DNA of 64,000 nucleotides. Origin: Biscogniauxia marginata. Taxonomy: Eukaryota > Ascomycota > Sordariomycetes > Xylariales > Xylariaceae. The stretch is taken from positions 128,562 to 192,561 of the forward strand of contig MU404101.1 of the NCBI GenBank assembly GCA_022695795.1. Direction: 5' to 3'. Under the pieces are notes generated by a model. That model had not been told where the DNA came from, searched no databases, and saw only the letters and a program-made list of their open reading frames with translations. This document shows positions 45,057-55,703 of the stretch, one piece after another. How positions within the stretch are numbered: position 1 is the first letter of the stretch; each line of letters starts with the position of its first letter. The translations under genes were made by a program, and so were the position numbers.

Positions 45057-47548
45057 ATCTCTTGCAATTCCATCTAGCACCGATGTTTTTTGGCGGAAAT
45101 CTTATGTTTATTCAACATCCCTATATGGATCTTTAGAGATGCGTGGGTTGGACGATTTCTAGGTGATTCTTGTCACAAATTGATCACGGCTAAGGACTGG
45201 GGCCTCTTGGTTAGACTTGTAGATAAAAGAAGGAGGCCTGCGAATGCGATGGGACCGTGTCTTACGGCTGAGAAGCGGTGGCAAAGTACATAATGGTTTA
45301 GGATTACACGATAGGAAGGCAGGTTGTTCTTTACAGAAATTGTAGAAGACTTTCCATGCATGCCAAGACATTTGTTCTTCCCCTGGTGTGCGGAAAGAAA
45401 GGGCGTATTCTTCAGCTCGGCAGCAGTTTGGTAACATTCAGTTTCAGGAATCAAGATTTAATTTAGTGTGCAATTTTGAGACAGGCAAGGCGACAGTTGG
45501 AGGAAACAAGGGCTGTATCAACGAATGGTTCCGGGGTATTTGTATAGCGTAACTATAATGACGATCCTATTTCGAGAATCCTTCCTATTTTAAACACTAT
45601 AGCGCAACATATTGATTCGAAAAGGGAGGTAACTATATCTACTTGATGCTAACCGACGTTGGTGATCCAGTATTCCGCGATGATATACGTGAGATGAGAC
45701 AATAGCTTACGGCTACAGCCTCCTCACTTGTTCGTCGGGTGGAAAATTGGTACCTTACCAATTCTTGCGGGACCTGAGTAGGAAATACAACATCACAATA
45801 TAGGTGTCATAGGTAGATCCATACCAAGGGATATATTTTTCAACGCAAATCATTAGAACACAACTCTCTCGTAATTTACTCGGCCCTTTATGTAACGTAA
45901 CGCGTGGGGGGTTATCAGTAAGAACTAGGGAACCACAAGTTTCGGGGGCCTCTGAATTTCCCTTGTCCCTCTATACATGCTCATCTATGTGCCTACACGC
46001 CCCAACAGAGCATATGCACGAGTAAGTTGTAATGAGCGTGCTGCTACCTGATACTGTGACCTTACCATACGGCACTGCTGAAGTACGTCGCATTCTAGAA
46101 CCACCAGGATGTTTTACTGCAGATAATTTTGAGCTTGATGTTCATTCCAAAGCCATGAGCCAATGAATGCCACCTTTGTATCCCTGTTTAGAGGTCACGA
46201 ATAGAGACCTATTTCTTTATTTTCACATCGTCATTCCCAGAGATAACCTACATGACCTATGGGTAGGTATATAGAGTAACACGAAGATAAGATTGGCGAC
46301 GGAATTATAGATGCTGGGCTTATCCAACATAATCCAAAGTAAAGGCCAGGCCTCACCGATATTCAGAAGACTTGGCAGATCCTTATTCGGGTTCTGGCGA
46401 GCGCAAAGAGTTTATGCTCCTACCCTTGCTTCGGGGCGCCACGGCCGAAACTTTAAGGCCATCATATTACGTGCTGACGGCGCTAATCCCCCGCAAAGTG
46501 AGAAGAAAACAACAAAAGGACCCTCAACTTGGCCATAAGAACTCTGCCAAGTGATTAGACTTAAGCCTCGGTCAGCATGAATTTGTCATGCTGTAAGTGC
46601 CGGGTCTGCTGTATGAGTGGGACACAAAACCTTAATATTTAAATACTTTCCCTGAGTGTTCTACGTACGTTTATGGCATACAAATACGTAGTAAACATGG
46701 CATAGAATACAATCAAAGTACATATCTACTCTGGGCGCTGCAGGGACTCGGGAACACATAGAACCTCATTATATCTTATGCGACTTGAGGTAGCATGCAC
46801 GTGGCCAAGACCTGCCGGTTTAACCTAGGTAGTGTATGGTACAGGCATCAGTGCTGCAGAACATCAAGAAGGAACATTGAAAAGGCGGCCAAGAAAAGTG
46901 GAGCCAAGTATAGGAACCCGCACTTCATAAGGATGCAACGTACAATACTGTGCGGTCTTACAGAATACGGTAATATGCAACGGACGGTTTTGACAAGTCT
47001 AAGGGACTGGGATTTAACTCCAGGCATCACGATATGCAAGAATTGCGGTTCTTTTTTCGAAGATTGCAATATTAACTAAACCACTATCATGTAATTTCTA
47101 TTGATTTCATCGACTCGAGTAAGATCTTACGAAGAATGACTGCAATTGATCCAAGTTATCTATTGCTCCCATTGTATAAGTCAAGTTCCCCTGTATTCCC
47201 TCTGCAGAGTCAGTTGGAATTGAAAGCGATTGTCCGTAGTTTCCGCGTGACTGGAGTATACAAATGTTCACCGTCATTGATATGTTCCCAATATATATAT
47301 ATAGGATAACTAGGTACCTATTAATATAAAAAGGTCATTCATTTGAGTTTAGATAAGAAACCGCATGGAAAAGGGCCGCGACGAAAAAATGTTGAAGCAA
47401 GGGTCTAGAAGTTAAAAACTTATCACACCTGGTTAATAGCTTGACATTAGGTATTCGGCTAATTATGCTATGGGCTCGGTTCTATATAGCAGCTAAAACC
47501 ATGGCAAAAATTACTACTTGGAGTCTATTAAGTCCCTGAGCACCTGGC
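45057..47548. other. gene-poor intergenic region
   Basis: 3' flank of the transporter and AT-rich spacer. A 94-codon frame at 46795-47079 is not supported by signals. No gene seen. Confidence 0.4.
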
Positions 47549-48236
47549 TCAAGTGTGGATTGCAAATGGTTTGCCTAGGCCTTTGAAGTAGGTTACGACT
47601 TCGTCCAGATTCTTAGCAACTCCTTCTGATAATATGATTGTATTTCACGCCAAAGACCAGATCCTTAATATGAACTCAAGTTAGTTAAGCTGAGTATCTA
47701 TGTAATCTTCAGCGATATAAGTGAAATAAACATACAACTACAGCGCATATTGGGAGGGTCACTTGAGCAGCTTCCCAGCTTCGAGACCATCTACCATGTC
47801 GATAATGCAGTCCCAAAATTCCTCAAGCACCTCGTTTGACAGGAATTCTACGTTATTTGGTAGAGAACTTTATCCAACAGATAGAATACACTTTTCACGA
47901 GTGTATTTGACGTCAACACGTAGTGTCATTTTAAAACTTCCTGAGGAAAGCTAGGAGGAGAGATGTTGGAAGGGCCATTGGCTACGTGTAAAAAGATATT
48001 GTTCAGTGTAGCCAACGGACCCAATGTTGAGATGAGACGAAGATGTGAGGATAGGATCAAGTGTATTGGTTCAAGGTGAGCCTAGATAGGATGGGCGAAA
48101 CCCATCCTATATATGTAGATACAGGTCATAAGGGGTCGTATAGCCCCACATTTCAAGACCAAAGGCTTCAATTGAATAGAGCCGTGGTGATATGATGGTG
48201 GAAACTATAATTTATGTCAGACAACCTAGATGGCTG
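47549..48236 (-). pseudogene. decayed coding region of unknown family, RIP-like stops
   Basis: Reading the minus strand, coding-like stretches follow one another: IEAFGLEMWGYTTLMTC, then HLRLISTLGPLATLNNIFLH, then after a one-base frame change at an A-run LSNEVLEEFWDCIIDMVDGL, and finally ILSEGVAKNLDEVVTYFKGL. They are broken by in-frame TAG, TAA and TGA codons, most explained by a single C-to-T change from CAG, CAA or CGA. G-initial codons are strongly enriched in two of these stretches (about 47760-47835 and 47560-47640), as in real genes. The same strand stays relatively open upstream to about 49499, with a dozen further TAA/TAG interruptions, but that part may be chance. Family not recognised. 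It could be an inactivated repeat or a dead accessory gene. Confidence 0.35.
48086..48110. repeat. perfect 10-bp hairpin
   Basis: ATAGGATGGG and CCCATCCTAT flank a CGAAA loop. It lies inside the decayed coding region, so it may be chance. Confidence 0.7.
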
Positions 48237-49951
48237 GCTATCTGTTGGAGTTGGAGTTCAAAGGATCCCTAGGGTCAAAATTTTGTTCCTTGATAGTTAA
48301 ACAGAGATAGCTAGACCATGCCCCAGGGTAAAACACTTAGTTTTCAGGGTTATAAACAAAGCTTCTGTTAAATAACTTTCCGTATAACCTCAAGCAAGGT
48401 TATAAAATTTCTAGAAACGTTTATGCGCGAGGTACACGTCTTTAACTCTTTAGAATAATGTATAGACAGCATTCTCAGATAATTATGAAATACCTAGGCA
48501 GTTTATAGTTATTTGGTACTATTCGGTAGACCTCTCGTAACAGTCGTGTTGAGATATAGGTATATACTCTCCGTCGAGTCTTTAAAATACTTTAATATCC
48601 AATGAAAGTCCCTAGAGTTTTCTAGCTCTGTGCTGTACCCAGCATATCTTGAAGTTTACCTAGCCAGAGCCCTTCGTATAAATTAAATCCTCTAGATGAA
48701 GGAAAAATTTGTTAGGTTTGAGGTAGGACAGAGGGTAAGAGGAGTAATCTATTAGGTCTAGTACGTATAAGGAGGGTAGGATACATTTTGAAGCCTGTCC
48801 TCCCACTTTTAGGAGGATCTGTGAGGCCCCATATACACCTATTCGATGACGATCCAATATCTATGTGATGACGGTCCGATGACTATCCAGAGAGCTAGTA
48901 GTTACCGAGACTACTTCGTAGCCCCACCTTTCGACCCTTGATCCTAGTGTTGCCTTATACCCTGACACAACTGTGAGGAAGGTTTCAAAATGCCTCTGTG
49001 AAGCGTAAACTAGAAAGACGTAACGGGTGAGTGGTACTCCCTGGGCCTGTTTGTTTTTCTGGGGGAATTTCAACTTCCGTACCCTCACCATAAAGATTCT
49101 TTAAGGGATGTTTAAAAGGGGTATTTATATACCAAATAAACCAGCTAGATTATAATATCATGATGTTTTAGGCCACAATCTCATAATGTATCTTAGTCTA
49201 ACAGACTTCTATATGAGGCCTAGTTCCCAAGTCTTACCATCACCCCACCAACCCGAAATTATGTGATATTTTCCCACCCGAGGATGAAATCCCGGGTGCT
49301 GTCGGTGTGCGGCGCATAATGATGACTTTGGCGGATGGGTTTCTCCAAAATCCCACGGCATTACCGACACTCGGGTTCTAATCGTATGCATTGCATTGTC
49401 TTGGTTAGTTATGCGATTGTCGAAGTGATGCTTCGACAAAAAACTACTGGAGGATAGTGAAACTAGGCGACAAAGATGTATCTTGGTGAATATACACATA
49501 ATGCATTATATTCATTGCAGATGGAGCAGACGGTGTGAGGGTCCTATAATCATGAAATAATCCCAACAAATTTTACAGAACCGCCAAGGCAAGGTTATTA
49601 TTTTCCTTAGGCTGGGACAACTCATAATGCCATTCTTGTCACCGAATCGTCTACGTGAGCATTGGGATAAGACGCAGCTTGAGACTTGCCTAAGAAACCT
49701 CGCTCAGCCCTAAGTAGTCCTACCTTGTAGTGTCTGTTAAAGAGGGTAAGCTAGTCTATCTAGGATACATTATCTAATGCAGCTAAGCAATCCTGGCCGT
49801 GCGGATTGATGTTATTCCGAGATGCAACTCGATTATATTTGAATCGATAGTATGGGAAGTCGGTAGCCATATTCCCGTCCAATCTCTATTCTATCTGAGC
49901 ACCAACATCTTGTCATCCACAACAGTGTCACGTCAGTTTATACTAGGAAAG
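48237..49951. other. AT-rich region, possible upstream part of the decayed gene
   Basis: Minus-strand frames of 96, 76 and 65 codons (49499-49209, 49091-48861 and 48857-48660) follow each other, the latter two in the same frame separated by TAG. I cannot distinguish a mutated gene from chance. A 9-bp stem with a 5-nt loop lies at 49417-49439. The last ~150 bp hold the promoter of the MAPEG gene. Confidence 0.3.
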
Positions 49952-50605
49952 ATGGCTGCCTTCGTGGACTTGTCCAAGAACTACTCATTCTTCTCGGTGC
50001 GCATAAGCATTTACCACCTACTAGGCTGCGCAATCATCAACTGATCTTCCACGCACAGATTCCAGCAGCTTTCTTTATATCTGTAATACCAGGAGCATAT
50101 TCTAGCTACCTTGCTGGGGAAAACAATGACTTTGCCTATCCGCGCCAGCTCCAGGAGCGCGTCAAGAGCGATGACACAATGGACAAGGCGGTAGGTGCCC
50201 GTTCTCCTGGCTATTTTAAGCGACCATTTGGTGCCACGACAATGCGGTGGCCCCCCTTAGCCTTCGCTGTGTGCCGCCATCGTGTACATGCTAATCTCGC
50301 GGCCTATCTAGATTAAGAATCGCATCCTGCGAAGCCAGGCGGCGGCGGCCAATGCCGTGGAGACGATGCCGTTGTATGTCGGAAGCGTCCTTGCAGCCAA
50401 CATTGCGGGCGTGCCGGCGAGGACGATCAACGTCCTGGCTGCAGCTTACCTAGCGAGCCGCATAGCGTACACCATTACCTACGTCTGGCTGCAGGAGAAC
50501 CGCAAGCTCGTGCCTGTCAGAACTCTTGTGTGGAATGTCGGTGTGGCTTGTTGGATGACACTCTTTATCAAGTCCGGCAACAAGATGCTTCAAGCTACCT
50601 CGTGA
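49952..50605 (+). CDS. MAPEG-family membrane protein
   Basis: Three exons, 49952-49996, 50059-50190 and 50312-50605, join in phase 0 to 156 residues, the normal MAPEG length. The family comprises small four-helix ER membrane proteins, including microsomal glutathione S-transferases. Helix 1 begins IPAAFFISVIPGAYSS. A conserved Arg/Asn-rich stretch follows (KNRILRSQAAAANAVETMPL), then LYVGSVLAANIAGVPAR, a helix with YLASRIAYTITYVWLQ, and RTLVWNVGVACWMTLFIKS. Exon 1 is only 15 codons (MAAFVDLSKNYSFFS) and easy to miss. Function beyond family membership is unknown, and nothing nearby indicates a pathway. Confidence 0.88.
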
Positions 50606-50876
50606 AGTACTGATACATAGTTGTATTGGTGCGACTCAGTCGTGATGGGCTCTCCATTTCTCCCTGAGGGAGGAGGACCTAGGTCTTGACGTCCTGTAGG
50701 GTTATTTTCCGAAAAAGAACTAGGGCGAGAGTGTCGTGGGGACATATCATTTCACGTTGGAATGCTATGTAAGAAGTAGTTTGTTTCTTTGTGTAAGATA
50801 CTAGTGCTGCCAGCCCAGCATATGCGTCTATAGGTCGAACTTAAAAGGCATTTCTATTCAATACAGGCTAGATCCA
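50606..50876. other. 3' flank between convergent coding regions
   Basis: Short spacer downstream of the MAPEG gene; nothing recognised. Confidence 0.4.
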
Positions 50877-51143
50877 TCAGATACGCACAGGGGAATCATT
50901 CACTCGGCTAAATCTGGCTTGACTGTACAACCATTCCGCAAATGGGAGAACGACAATATCCTGTCCTGTGTAACTGACAGCCTGTTCTAGGCCTGGCACT
51001 CCGCCAATGTTGCTTGGGAAGGTGCTGTATCGCCAGTATACAACCCTATCTGTTCCCAAGAAGGCAGGGGCCTCGTAGGCACTGTGCGACAAGTAGCTAC
51101 CCTCGCCCAAAAACCACGAGATTAAGCAAACAGGTACAACCAT
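50877..51143 (-). CDS. possible coding exon of an unrecognised gene
   Basis: 88 codons open on the minus strand with coding-like codon pattern (about one third G-initial) and compact protein-like motifs: GEGSYLSHSAYEAPAFLG, then RVVYWRYSTFPS, GVPGLEQAVSYTGQDIVVLP and FAEWLYSQARFSRV, ending TGA. The frame continues upstream for about ten codons to a TTAAG acceptor-like site, so this may be the last exon of a longer gene starting towards 51400. I could not find a first exon whose phase closes. No family recognised. Confidence 0.4.
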   Translation of the reverse strand: MVVPVCLISWFLGEGSYLSHSAYEAPAFLGTDRVVYWRYSTFPSNIGGVPGLEQAVSYTGQDIVVLPFAEWLYSQARFSRVNDSPVRI

Positions 51144-51473
51144 CTGAAAAAACGCACTGTCTTGCGTGCTTGTAAGTGTCCCTTAAGGTTCTCTCTTTTG
51201 GCAGCGTGCTTGCTATTGAGTCATGAAATCTACATATAGAACCTCACCGCCGCTTGAGCTACCTGAATGGTACATAGCAATCACACCATATCAGCTTCGT
51301 CTTCCAAAGAATAGTTAAAGAGCAAAATTTCTACATATAGTGTAGAGGATAAGGCCCTCGACTGACACTGTTCTTACGAACACGAACTTCACAACTACCT
51401 TACCCGCATATTATTTTCAACTTTTTGAAGTCAAACCTAACCACCGAGCCGGGAACTGACATCGCCGTCGACT
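51144..51473. other. promoter region of the small secreted-protein gene
   Basis: Holds the C/A-rich leader of the downstream gene (about 51360-51473) and perhaps an upstream exon of the unrecognised minus-strand frame. Confidence 0.35.
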
Positions 51474-51866
51474 ATGAAAGTCAGTCCTGCTAGTTTAGGG
51501 CTAGCCCTGCTACCGTACGCCGCTACTACACTAGCTATGGCGGTCCCCCACTCGCCCGGCATGCCAACTCTGGGTCCAATTGGCCAAGAGAACGACTACA
51601 CGACAGTCATGGTTACTGAATACACCAACGTAACTGTATTCGAGACCGCTACCGACACCGCCCCAGCCGTCGTGACCACGACGACTATCCCGGCGGGACC
51701 CCCGCCGACAACCGCGGCCCCGACCTCGAGCTTCACCGAGAACTGTGACTACCGCTACTGCCAGGATGGCAAGAGTATCTGCATCTATTGGGCCGGCTAC
51801 ACGTCCTGGGACGTCTCCCTAGGCCCGATCCCGGGGGAGATTCCTACGGTCATCGGCACTTGTTAA
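51474..51866 (+). CDS. small secreted protein, effector-like
   Basis: Single exon, 130 residues. The N-terminus is a clear signal peptide (MKVSPASLGLALLPYAATTL, cleavage likely after AMA). A Thr/Val/Pro-rich linker follows (VVTTTTIPAGPPPTTAAPTS), probably O-glycosylated. The C-terminal ~45 residues form a compact module with four Cys: NCDYRYCQDGKSICIYWAGY, then WDVSLGPIPGEIPTVIGTC. Size, secretion signal and paired Cys fit fungal small secreted proteins or effector candidates, but cell-wall or enzyme-accessory roles are equally possible. The ATG follows a C/A-rich leader and is the first in frame. Confidence 0.8.
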   Translation: MKVSPASLGLALLPYAATTLAMAVPHSPGMPTLGPIGQENDYTTVMVTEYTNVTVFETATDTAPAVVTTTTIPAGPPPTTAAPTSSFTENCDYRYCQDGKSICIYWAGYTSWDVSLGPIPGEIPTVIGTC

Positions 51867-53988
51867 AGGGGGTGGAAGGGGAAGATATATTAAGGGAAGC
51901 ACGAAAAAGGTTTACGCTGTGGTGCTTTGCTTTGCTTCTCTTTGTAGGCGTGCTGAATTGGCAAGACGAGAGATGTGTGCCCTTTTTCCGTGGCTGGTAG
52001 ATAAGGGCGGAGTAAGTTCGTGATCAAGGGATTTCTAAATCCTCTAATGAGGAATTTTCAGTTTTGGCCTCCTGGTTGCTATTTATGGGTTGATATGGAT
52101 GAGGGTTACAGTAACATAATCAAGTGCCACTCCAATATGTCTAAAAAAGGATTCATGTGACGGCCTTCATGCTCCAAGACCCAACGTATTTAGCTTGCTC
52201 AATTCCAAACATCAATTGCGACTTTTCTGACATCTGCGACAACGACATAACATCTGCAAGGAAAGAAATGATAGATCTCAGGGAAAATCAAATAAGATAA
52301 GAGCCATAGATCCATGGATAATGATTATGGTTCAGAATGTGCCAACTATCTCCTAATCACCAACGTCAGCCCTGCCTGCAAATGCTAATTGCCAGGAGCC
52401 TCGCAGTCAGCCACAATTATGACTCTTGGCGGAGGGAGGCTTGCAGTAGTAGAAACAAGACATACAAGGATTGTTCGGTAGACAATTGAGTATTATGTGT
52501 AAAACAACCGTCCGTCCGTCCATGCCCCGTTAGTTCTAGTTCATGCAACAACGTTACTATTGCCTATTTGCAATAGGGCCCCTGGATCGTGACATTAACC
52601 ATGTCTACTATATGATTAGCATTCCGCTCCAGATTGCACAAATAATCTGCGAGCATATAAGGAGACACAAACCCAAAGTAGATACCTGGGGTATTTTAGA
52701 TAGCTCATAGTGGCATACCGAATACGCTTTGAAACCAGCGAGCTTTCTGTCAATGAACAAGAAATCCGACTCGTTACATGCTGGTGAGTATGATCACCTT
52801 TTAAGGGGCGAGCTGTATTGTGATAATTAACAATATATAATTCTCATTTTTAATTTTATACGCACTGCTTAATCTGGTTCTCGGTCTACTATAGACAAGA
52901 CTAACTCGAGATATATCATATAACCAGACAAAGGCTAGTAGCATGCTTAGCTTTACCAGAGATTTTCAATGGAGCAAAAACCAAGAAACAAATAATCAAC
53001 CTTGAAATTTTTATAGTTTCTTTGTTATGAATAAGGTAGACTAGGTAGTCTATCTTACAATTAGCTAGAGGTTTTTACACTTGAATTTTTCTTGGCATAT
53101 TTTATTTTATATTAGGAATACACTACACGAAACAAGCCTCTATATAAAGGTATAGGCTTATGATTTCTCCCCCCCCTTCTTCTATGCCATATGACGAACT
53201 GTGTGGTGTGATCATTTAGGAGTGTGCCTTATTATTGGTTCTAGGGACTTTCAACCTTCAATAATTTAGGTAGGTATCCTATAGGTTACCTGCAGCTGGT
53301 ACCTAAGATTACAAAATCGTGATGTTATCTAAGCATCATGACAGTCGCGTCACTGTCCCATTGGCTTGAATAATTCCTATCTCGTTGTGAGGCGCAAATG
53401 GCTTTTCTTTGGTTGCTTTAGGGCTTGTAGATCCCTTGTGTGAAGGGCACTGTTTCTTCTTTAACATTTCTAGAGCGCTTAATCACCAAGTTCACAGGCG
53501 ATGTGTGGTGTCAGGTAAGCCTTAGGGTCTGGCTTATTAAGCAGTCTTTATAGCAAATACCTACCTGGATGAATTTTAGTACATTAGGTAGGTACCTAGG
53601 TACATCATAGTGTGCCATAGGTACCTAGTTACGTAGCTATTAACCCCGGACATGTAGCTTTGCCTTGGGCGGGAGCAAGGGCAGCCCTAGCGTCAGTTAG
53701 CTCAGTTAGCCAATCAGAAGCTACCTAGCATGCAGCTCTGTTTGAACCAAGAGGTGCCCACTAGAGGTTAAGATGCACTGTGGGGCCTAGGTACTGATAC
53801 CCCGCCAACCTGTACCTGCAACGCCATATGATTAGATCGGTTGGTTGCAATATCGAATTTCTTGTTCCCTCCCCCACCAAGCTTCTCGTCTCGTCCTTCT
53901 CCCCTTCCCTCTCGATTTTCCAATCTCTTTCCAATCTCTAGAGCTATAGAGAAACACGCAGACCGAAATCGAGAAGTTGAGCCGGTAC
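51867..53988. other. AT-rich intergenic region
   Basis: No gene seen. Holds the segment near 52865-52925 that resembles 20990-21065, and clustered GGTACCTAGGTA motifs at 53586-53627. The last 150 bp are the pyrimidine-rich leader of the RRM gene. Confidence 0.45.
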
Positions 53989-55703
53989 CATGGCCCCTTC
54001 GACAGCAGACTCGGTCACCGTTGATCGGGCTTTTTTGGAGACCCTGCTACGAAGGTGAGTTGAGACGGTATTTGTCTTATTGCTGCTGTCGGGTCCTCCT
54101 ACAGTTCATATTCGAATTCTTTCCCTTTGTGTAAATATTTTGCAAGGCTGACCCGTTTTCTCATAATAGGACCAATTCTGTATGGCACCCCAAGAGAAAG
54201 TGTTGTTTGTTGACATCACCGTTCTGATAACATGGTTTAGGGTGATCATGATGGTCATGCCAGCGCCTCCGTTGGCGAACGGCGCCGGATGGTGTCAGTG
54301 CCTAAAGAGGAGTATGATCGCCTTCTTCTAGTTGCACGTCAGTACGGTAAGCAATCCACATTAACCAGACGAGACTACACGGGACAGGATCTAATCTTCT
54401 ATTAGCGAACCTCAAACGGAATCTGATGAATGGCGGTGTTGTCGAAGAGACCATCTCAGTAAGTTGTCCAGTGCTTCTTGTGCTACCCATTCACACATGT
54501 CTGAATGGTCTTTGTCCATATTTACACGGCCCGTCCATTCGGGCTGGAACTAGCCTTCAAAACTGTTCTAACATATCCAAGCTCCTAAGCCAAGACGAAG
54601 CTTCCGCTCCGCAGGCCGGTGCTGACTCGACAACTACACATTCCTACAAGCGTGAGGAAATCGATGATGGAGGAGCTCGTTTGATTAAGAAATCCCACCG
54701 TGGTGTCAGTCCTTCCTCGAATGCCCCATACACGACCAATGGCCGTGGGTTCGCGCCTCGACAGGTAGGTAGACACCAAGATTGGGCTGATCCTCATCCA
54801 ACTGGCGGCGACATGTCCCCCGTCCACTCAGCGGACGGCCCAGCAACCAATATGAACAACGAACGCACCGGTGGGCCCCTTGGTAATGCCCCGCGACCTT
54901 TGTACCCGAAAATATGCCGAAGGACCATTTCGCTATCTGGTCTCCCGGATAATACCACCCATTGGGATATCACTAGTGTTGTGCGTGGGGGGCTCCTCCT
55001 AAACGTTTTTGTTCGAGCTGGGGATCATATCGCTTTAGTGTCCTTCCTCCACGAGGAAGATGCTGTGCGGTTTCATGAACACGCGAGGAAGCACAATATA
55101 TATATCAAGAACAAGAGGGTTCGCCACTCCGTTTCGGATTATCGGTTTAAGGGAGCTAACAGAGATCTAGATCTCCATTCGATGGGCAGACCGGCAGTTC
55201 CATCTAGCACCGCATGTTGCTAGCAAGATCACTATTGGCGCTACCCGAAACCTCATTATTCGAAGATGTGACCTCCGACATACTGAAGACGGCATCCGTG
55301 AAGATTTGGAGCATATCCATAATCTCGTTGTCGTCAAGGTTGACTTTATTCATGGTAGCTGCTACATCAAGACCAATTCAGTACAAAATGCTATGTTTGC
55401 AAGAACATGCATGATGAGTCGTTTGTAGGTTATCCTATTATCAAGAAATTTTGCGTATCTAACAGTATATTGCGCAGTAAATATAAGGGCTCAAAAATAG
55501 AGTGGGACGTCGACGAGTGCGACCAGCCGATCGAGATCATCCAGAAGACAACCCCTAAACCGCAGCAATCTCTGCCGGCAAAGAAGCCTTTAGACATGCA
55601 GAACCGCTTTGATACTCTACGCCTCGACGATGGAGATGATGAGACTGACGATAAGTTCGATACCTCATCTGAGCTGCCAAGTACAGTGAATGTAACGGCA
55701 TAA
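53989..55703 (+). CDS. RRM-type RNA-binding protein
   Basis: Six exons, 53989-54054, 54241-54346, 54406-54458, 54582-55118, 55171-55424 and 55478-55703, give 413 residues. Splicing was set by homology: VSVPKEEYDRLLLVARQYAN, LKRNLMNGGVVEETIS, a first RRM (RRTISLSGLPDNTTHWDI through DAVRFHEHARKHN, about residues 165-245), the linker WADRQFHLAPHVASKITIG and a second RRM (RNLIIRRCDLRHTEDGI through MFARTCMMSRFKYKGSKIEW). The Ser/acidic C-tail follows. The 52-nt intron 55119-55170 uses donor GTTCGC with branch GCTAAC; reading through it gives a false stop at 55221. The family is fungal RRM proteins of uncertain mRNA target. The intron 1 acceptor (54240) is the least certain junction. Confidence 0.85.

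Noticed and set aside
46795..47079. 94-codon plus-strand frame
   Set aside because: Cys/Arg-rich mix without recognisable pattern, splice sites or leader.
33342..50605. Possible secondary-metabolite gene cluster (NRPS-like, membrane protein, transporter, MAPEG)
   Set aside because: The genes are 2-6 kb apart, no second biosynthetic enzyme or regulator lies between them, and the transporter family is not metabolite-specific.
55119..55223. Apparent frameshift and early stop in the RRM gene
   Set aside because: A 52-nt intron restores a homologue-like linker (WADRQFHLAPHVASK) in phase, so the gene is intact.
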